Shown here: one piece after another, positions 61,297 through 64,000 of the stretch | How the letters are laid out: each line of letters opens with the position of its first letter | How positions within the stretch are numbered: the first letter of the stretch is position 1 | Source of the DNA: Thetidibacter halocola | GTDB taxonomy: Bacteria > Pseudomonadota > Alphaproteobacteria > Rhodobacterales > Rhodobacteraceae | Assembly: GCF_018224955.1 (NCBI RefSeq) | Contig: NZ_JAGTUU010000001.1 | Span: 868,001-932,000, forward strand | Length of the DNA: 64,000 nucleotides | Reading direction: 5' to 3' | Translations under genes and position numbers: made by a program | Notes under the pieces: model-generated | Database searches by the model: none | Told to the model about the DNA's origin: nothing | The model's input: the letters and a program-made list of their open reading frames with translations, nothing else

Positions 61297-61333
61297 CCTT
61301 CTGCCAAAGCGGAGACGAATTCGAATTCGTCTG
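61297..61333. repeat. Palindromic repeat, copy A
   Basis: A 37-base unit starting CCTTCTGCCAAAGCGGAGAC contains a perfect 20-base palindrome at 61313-61332 (AGACGAATTC/GAATTCGTCT). It lies 52 bases beyond the stop of the minus-strand PAS-GGDEF-EAL gene. Copy B lies at 63376-63412 and is identical at 33 of 37 positions. Confidence 0.8.
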
Positions 61334-61384
61334 ACAGCACAATCACATGTCCTGTTTCGGTCGGGCTGCACCGGAAAACAGAAT

Positions 61385-63256
61385 TTATAGTGCCGTCTTG
61401 GCGGAAGCCCCTACCCCAAGATTTTTGTTGATGCACCATAGCTGCCCACCGGTTTTCAGCAAGATTTGATGCAGATCGTATGCGCACATCGGCTTTCCGA
61501 AAAAATACCCTTGTAGATACTGGCAACCCAATTCGCGCGCGAGTTGAGCGTGTGCCTCGGTCTCGACGCCCTCGGCAACGATATTCATTCCAAGACTTTT
61601 CCCAATACCCATGATCGCAGCGAGCAACTCTTTGGAATCGTCATTGTCCAGAACAGGGCGAATGAAGTCCTTGTCGATTTTCAGAATGGACGGCTTGATC
61701 TTCAGCAGCCCCTGCACCGAAGCATGCCCCGTGCCGAAGTCGTCGACCGCGATCGTGACGCCCAGTTCGTTGAGTTCATCAAGAGCCCATCTGACCGTTT
61801 CGCTCATGCGTTCAAGATAAACGGATTCGAGGATTTCAATGACGAGCCGCCCGGGGTCGAGTGCAGAGCTCTTGATGTCATGAATGAATGATGGGTCTTC
61901 CAGTCGGCCCGCAGAAACATTGATCGAAACACGGGGCAGCATTACGCCGGTTTCGTCGAAATGCTGCATCTCCTCTCTGAGAGCGCTGAAAACGATCCGA
62001 TCGATCCTGTTCATGATCCCCATGGCCTGTGCGACATGAAGAAAATCACCAGGCAGAAGCAACCCCCGTTTCGGATGTGACCAACGAACAAGAACCTCTG
62101 CACCGGCGATGTGACCGCTTTTTGCATCGATTATCGGCTGGAAATAGGGAACGAACTCATTCCTATCACAGGCAACCAGGAGTTCCGTTGCCAATTGTTT
62201 GGTGGCTATGGAGTCGCTGTGCATTTCAGCGGTGAAGAAAGACCAACGCCCTCGGCCATGCGCTTTGGCGTGGTAAAGCGCCTCATCGGCATCTGCGACC
62301 ACTTGCTCGGGGCTTGCCATCTTTGCATCGGCCAGGGCGACGCCCACGCTGGCGCTGCACAGGATCGACTTTCCCTCGAACGTGAAAGGCTTTCGCATTT
62401 CGTGCACGATTTCATCTGCAAGCCCGCTGATCTTCAATGCGCTGTCGCCCAAGGGTTTCAGTATGACGAATTCGTCTCCGCCCATGCGCGCGATCAGGTC
62501 CTCTTGACCACTGAGCCTGCGCAAGACACCGGCAGCGTGAACCAGCAACCTGTCCCCTGCCCCATGACCCAAGGTGTCGTTCACTGACTTGAAGCGATCG
62601 AGGTCGACATAGAGAACAGCAAAGCTCGCCCCCCCTTTGCGAAGGGCAGCGACCCAAGCCTTTAACTGAACCTCGAAATGACGCCGGTTTGACAAGCCGG
62701 TCAACGCGTCCTCTGTCGATTCCCGTGCAACGGTTTTTGCGAGGTCAAGCAGGCGTCGATTTTCCTTCTCGAGCCGCACGAGTTCTTCGGAGTACTTGGC
62801 AAGGATTTCCTGATCTGCAACGCCATGCGTCGGAGCATACCGGCTCCAGGCCTCCAAAGGCTGGCCCTCCAGTTCGATCAGCGAGCATAGCCACCAGCGG
62901 TTGCCGGTGATCGGGTCCGAGAGAGGATTCCATGTCATCTGGACCCTGTACGGTTCGCCGGTCTTCCTGTTGGTGGTCGTCTTGACCGAGAACCGCTCCC
63001 AGTTCATCAGCTTGTCGATGATGAGCAGGTGCATGCCCTGCTCCATGTCCTGCCCGATCAGGATCGTCCCGCGCCGCCCGACAACCTCATCGTGCGGGTA
63101 TCTTGTTATTTCGCTGAAGGCCTTGTTGCACCAGTGAAACACCATCACGGCGCCATCTTCGTCATCCGCCAGAGCAAGACCCAACCCCTCGCTGCATTTC
63201 AGTGGCAGCTGTTCCAGTACCTTTGCCGGAATGTTGGACAGGGCGCGCGAGTTCAT
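61385..63256 (-). CDS. PAS-GGDEF-EAL cyclic-di-GMP enzyme
   Basis: The 623-residue protein has a PAS sensor (ADDEDGAVMVFHWCNKAFSEITRYPHDEVVGR), a GGDEF domain with the intact MGGDEF active site, and an EAL domain. The EAL signature reads AEVLVRW (Val for Ala, Glu kept), and DDFGTGHASVQGL, INVSAGRLEDPSF and AEGVETEAHAQLA are in place. It may therefore both make and break cyclic di-GMP in response to a ligand or redox state sensed by PAS. No membrane segment is seen, so it is cytosolic. The gene stands alone and is flanked by two palindromic repeat copies. Confidence 0.93.
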   Translation of the reverse strand: MNSRALSNIPAKVLEQLPLKCSEGLGLALADDEDGAVMVFHWCNKAFSEITRYPHDEVVGRRGTILIGQDMEQGMHLLIIDKLMNWERFSVKTTTNRKTGEPYRVQMTWNPLSDPITGNRWWLCSLIELEGQPLEAWSRYAPTHGVADQEILAKYSEELVRLEKENRRLLDLAKTVARESTEDALTGLSNRRHFEVQLKAWVAALRKGGASFAVLYVDLDRFKSVNDTLGHGAGDRLLVHAAGVLRRLSGQEDLIARMGGDEFVILKPLGDSALKISGLADEIVHEMRKPFTFEGKSILCSASVGVALADAKMASPEQVVADADEALYHAKAHGRGRWSFFTAEMHSDSIATKQLATELLVACDRNEFVPYFQPIIDAKSGHIAGAEVLVRWSHPKRGLLLPGDFLHVAQAMGIMNRIDRIVFSALREEMQHFDETGVMLPRVSINVSAGRLEDPSFIHDIKSSALDPGRLVIEILESVYLERMSETVRWALDELNELGVTIAVDDFGTGHASVQGLLKIKPSILKIDKDFIRPVLDNDDSKELLAAIMGIGKSLGMNIVAEGVETEAHAQLARELGCQYLQGYFFGKPMCAYDLHQILLKTGGQLWCINKNLGVGASAKTAL

Positions 63257-63375
63257 GCAGCTACTTCACACTGTTTCCGTTGCTCAGGGAAGAACTTGGA
63301 CCTCAATGGTAAAACTGCGGTGTACGTCCTCAAGCTGAAGCTGCGCGCGTGACCAGACCCGGGAGATGATCGCGG

Positions 63376-63412
63376 CCTTCTGCCATAGCGGAGACGAGTT
63401 CGCCTTCGTCTG
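63376..63412. repeat. Palindromic repeat, copy B
   Basis: A 37-base unit starting CCTTCTGCCATAGCGGAGAC contains an imperfect palindrome with AGACGA and TCGTCT arms (63392-63411). It differs from copy A at four positions, two of them in the centre. It lies 119 bases upstream of the PAS-GGDEF-EAL start. Confidence 0.75.
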
Positions 63413-63536
63413 CCCGCATGTCATGGATCAATCGCCTGACAGATGGATCTTGTGTCCGGCGACCAGGCCAGGACAACTGACCGCGCCCGATTCCAGACGC
63501 TGCCAGAGGGCTCCGCAGCAGGGTGAAACAAGCGTT

Positions 63537-64000
63537 TCATCCCGTTACCACCCCATCTGCGACCTCGATCTGCCGCCGGCAGGAGGCCGCGATCTTTTCA
63601 TCATGGGTCGAGATCAGAAAGGTCGTCCCCTCCTCGCGGTTGATCTCTCCGATCAGGTCCATCACCTGCTTCGCCGAGGCGCGGTCGAGGTTGCCGGTGG
63701 GTTCGTCCGCAAGCACCAGTTCCGGTCGGTTCATGAGGGCGCGGGCGACGGCGACGCGCTGCTTCTGCCCGCCCGACAGGTTGGCAGTGGGGAAATCGAT
63801 CCGGTCCGCCAGCCCCATGCGCTCCAGCAGATCGCGGCCCCGCGTGCGGGCAGTGGGCGTCTCGCGTCCCTCTCGCACGGCGGTGGGAAAGATCACGTTC
63901 TCCAGCGCGGTGAAATCGGGCAACAGGTTGTGGAACTGGAACACGAAACCGATATGGGCGTTGCGAAAGTCCGTCAGCGCGCGATCGTCCGCCGAGATCA
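63537..64000 (-). CDS. LolD-like ABC transporter ATP-binding protein, N-terminus beyond right edge
   Basis: The visible 154 C-terminal residues show the Q-loop region (GFVFQFHNLLPDFTALENVIFP), the signature LSGGQKQRVAVARAL, Walker B LVLADEPTGNLD and the switch His in ISTHDEKIA. FQFHNLLPDFTALEN is typical of the LolD/MacB group, which move lipoproteins or exporter substrates out of the inner membrane. Walker A lies off the window. The stop is at 63537-63539 on the minus strand. LolC/E-type partners would be expected beyond the right edge. Confidence 0.88.
   Translation of the reverse strand, partial: ISADDRALTDFRNAHIGFVFQFHNLLPDFTALENVIFPTAVREGRETPTARTRGRDLLERMGLADRIDFPTANLSGGQKQRVAVARALMNRPELVLADEPTGNLDRASAKQVMDLIGEINREEGTTFLISTHDEKIAASCRRQIEVADGVVTG

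Overview
The window is high-GC alphaproteobacterial DNA. Gene content points to the Rhodobacteraceae (Roseobacter group): a TRAP transporter, several PotA/FbpC-type ABC importers, an arginine deiminase operon with a YfcC-type carrier, and small stress proteins of the CsbD, DUF3309 and DUF883 kinds. I cannot name a species. No rRNA, tRNA or CRISPR array was seen. Most genes sit in translationally coupled operons with ATGA, GTGA or TGATG overlaps.

Layout. (1) 1-3443, minus strand: small accessory enzymes (cupin, SAM methyltransferase, two SnoaL-like proteins, sulfotransferase, GYD protein). (2) 3574-13424, minus strand: a CadC-like regulator with TPRs, then a compact seven-gene operon for mostly exported hydrolases: two class C-type serine hydrolases, two alpha/beta hydrolases, a secreted amidohydrolase, a quinone oxidoreductase-like enzyme and a CPBP membrane protease. 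(3) 13.6-14.5 kb: a scar joining a CPBP fragment to a lipoprotein-like fragment. (4) 14.5-17.0 kb: a redoxin/2OG-Fe(II) oxygenase protein, an ECF sigma factor and an anti-sigma factor whose 5' end carries an in-frame amber codon. (5) About 17.49-42.11 kb: a catabolic and transport block. It begins where a truncated exoD abuts an N-terminally truncated isopropylmalate/isocitrate-type dehydrogenase, and it ends at an IS3/IS21 scar. It holds a Gfo/Idh/MocA oxidoreductase, a GntR regulator, iron-ADH, ALDH, a glutamine-synthetase-like ligase, a TRAP transporter, a GlpA-like dehydrogenase with a partner FAD oxidoreductase and FGGY kinase, an ABC importer, LysR, and a ydcSTUV-patD-like operon. (6) 43.0-44.7 kb: a fosmidomycin-resistance-like MFS carrier and a phage tail gene remnant. 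(7) 45-61 kb: a stress and envelope region with DUF2254, a cation/proton antiporter, tiny membrane proteins, a Crp/Fnr regulator, CsbD, an OmpA lipoprotein, the arcDABC-type arginine deiminase operon, MscS, cupin, DUF883 and a holin-like protein. (8) 60.95-64 kb: a frameshifted IS6 transposase remnant, a PAS-GGDEF-EAL gene flanked by two copies of a palindromic repeat, and a partial LolD-like ATPase running off the right edge.

How the genes may work together. The 18.5-31.6 kb part reads as a catabolic module: TRAP uptake, ligation of an amine to glutamate by the GS-like enzyme, alcohol and aldehyde oxidation, kinase phosphorylation and flavin-dependent oxidation, probably under the FadR-type GntR protein. 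The 36.7-42.1 kb operon closely mirrors the E. coli ydcSTUV-patD gene order (ABC importer plus gamma-aminobutyraldehyde dehydrogenase), so the block may serve amines or polyamines. The hydrolase operon at 5.3-13.4 kb is the other candidate for an undescribed function. Substrates cannot be named from sequence for either.
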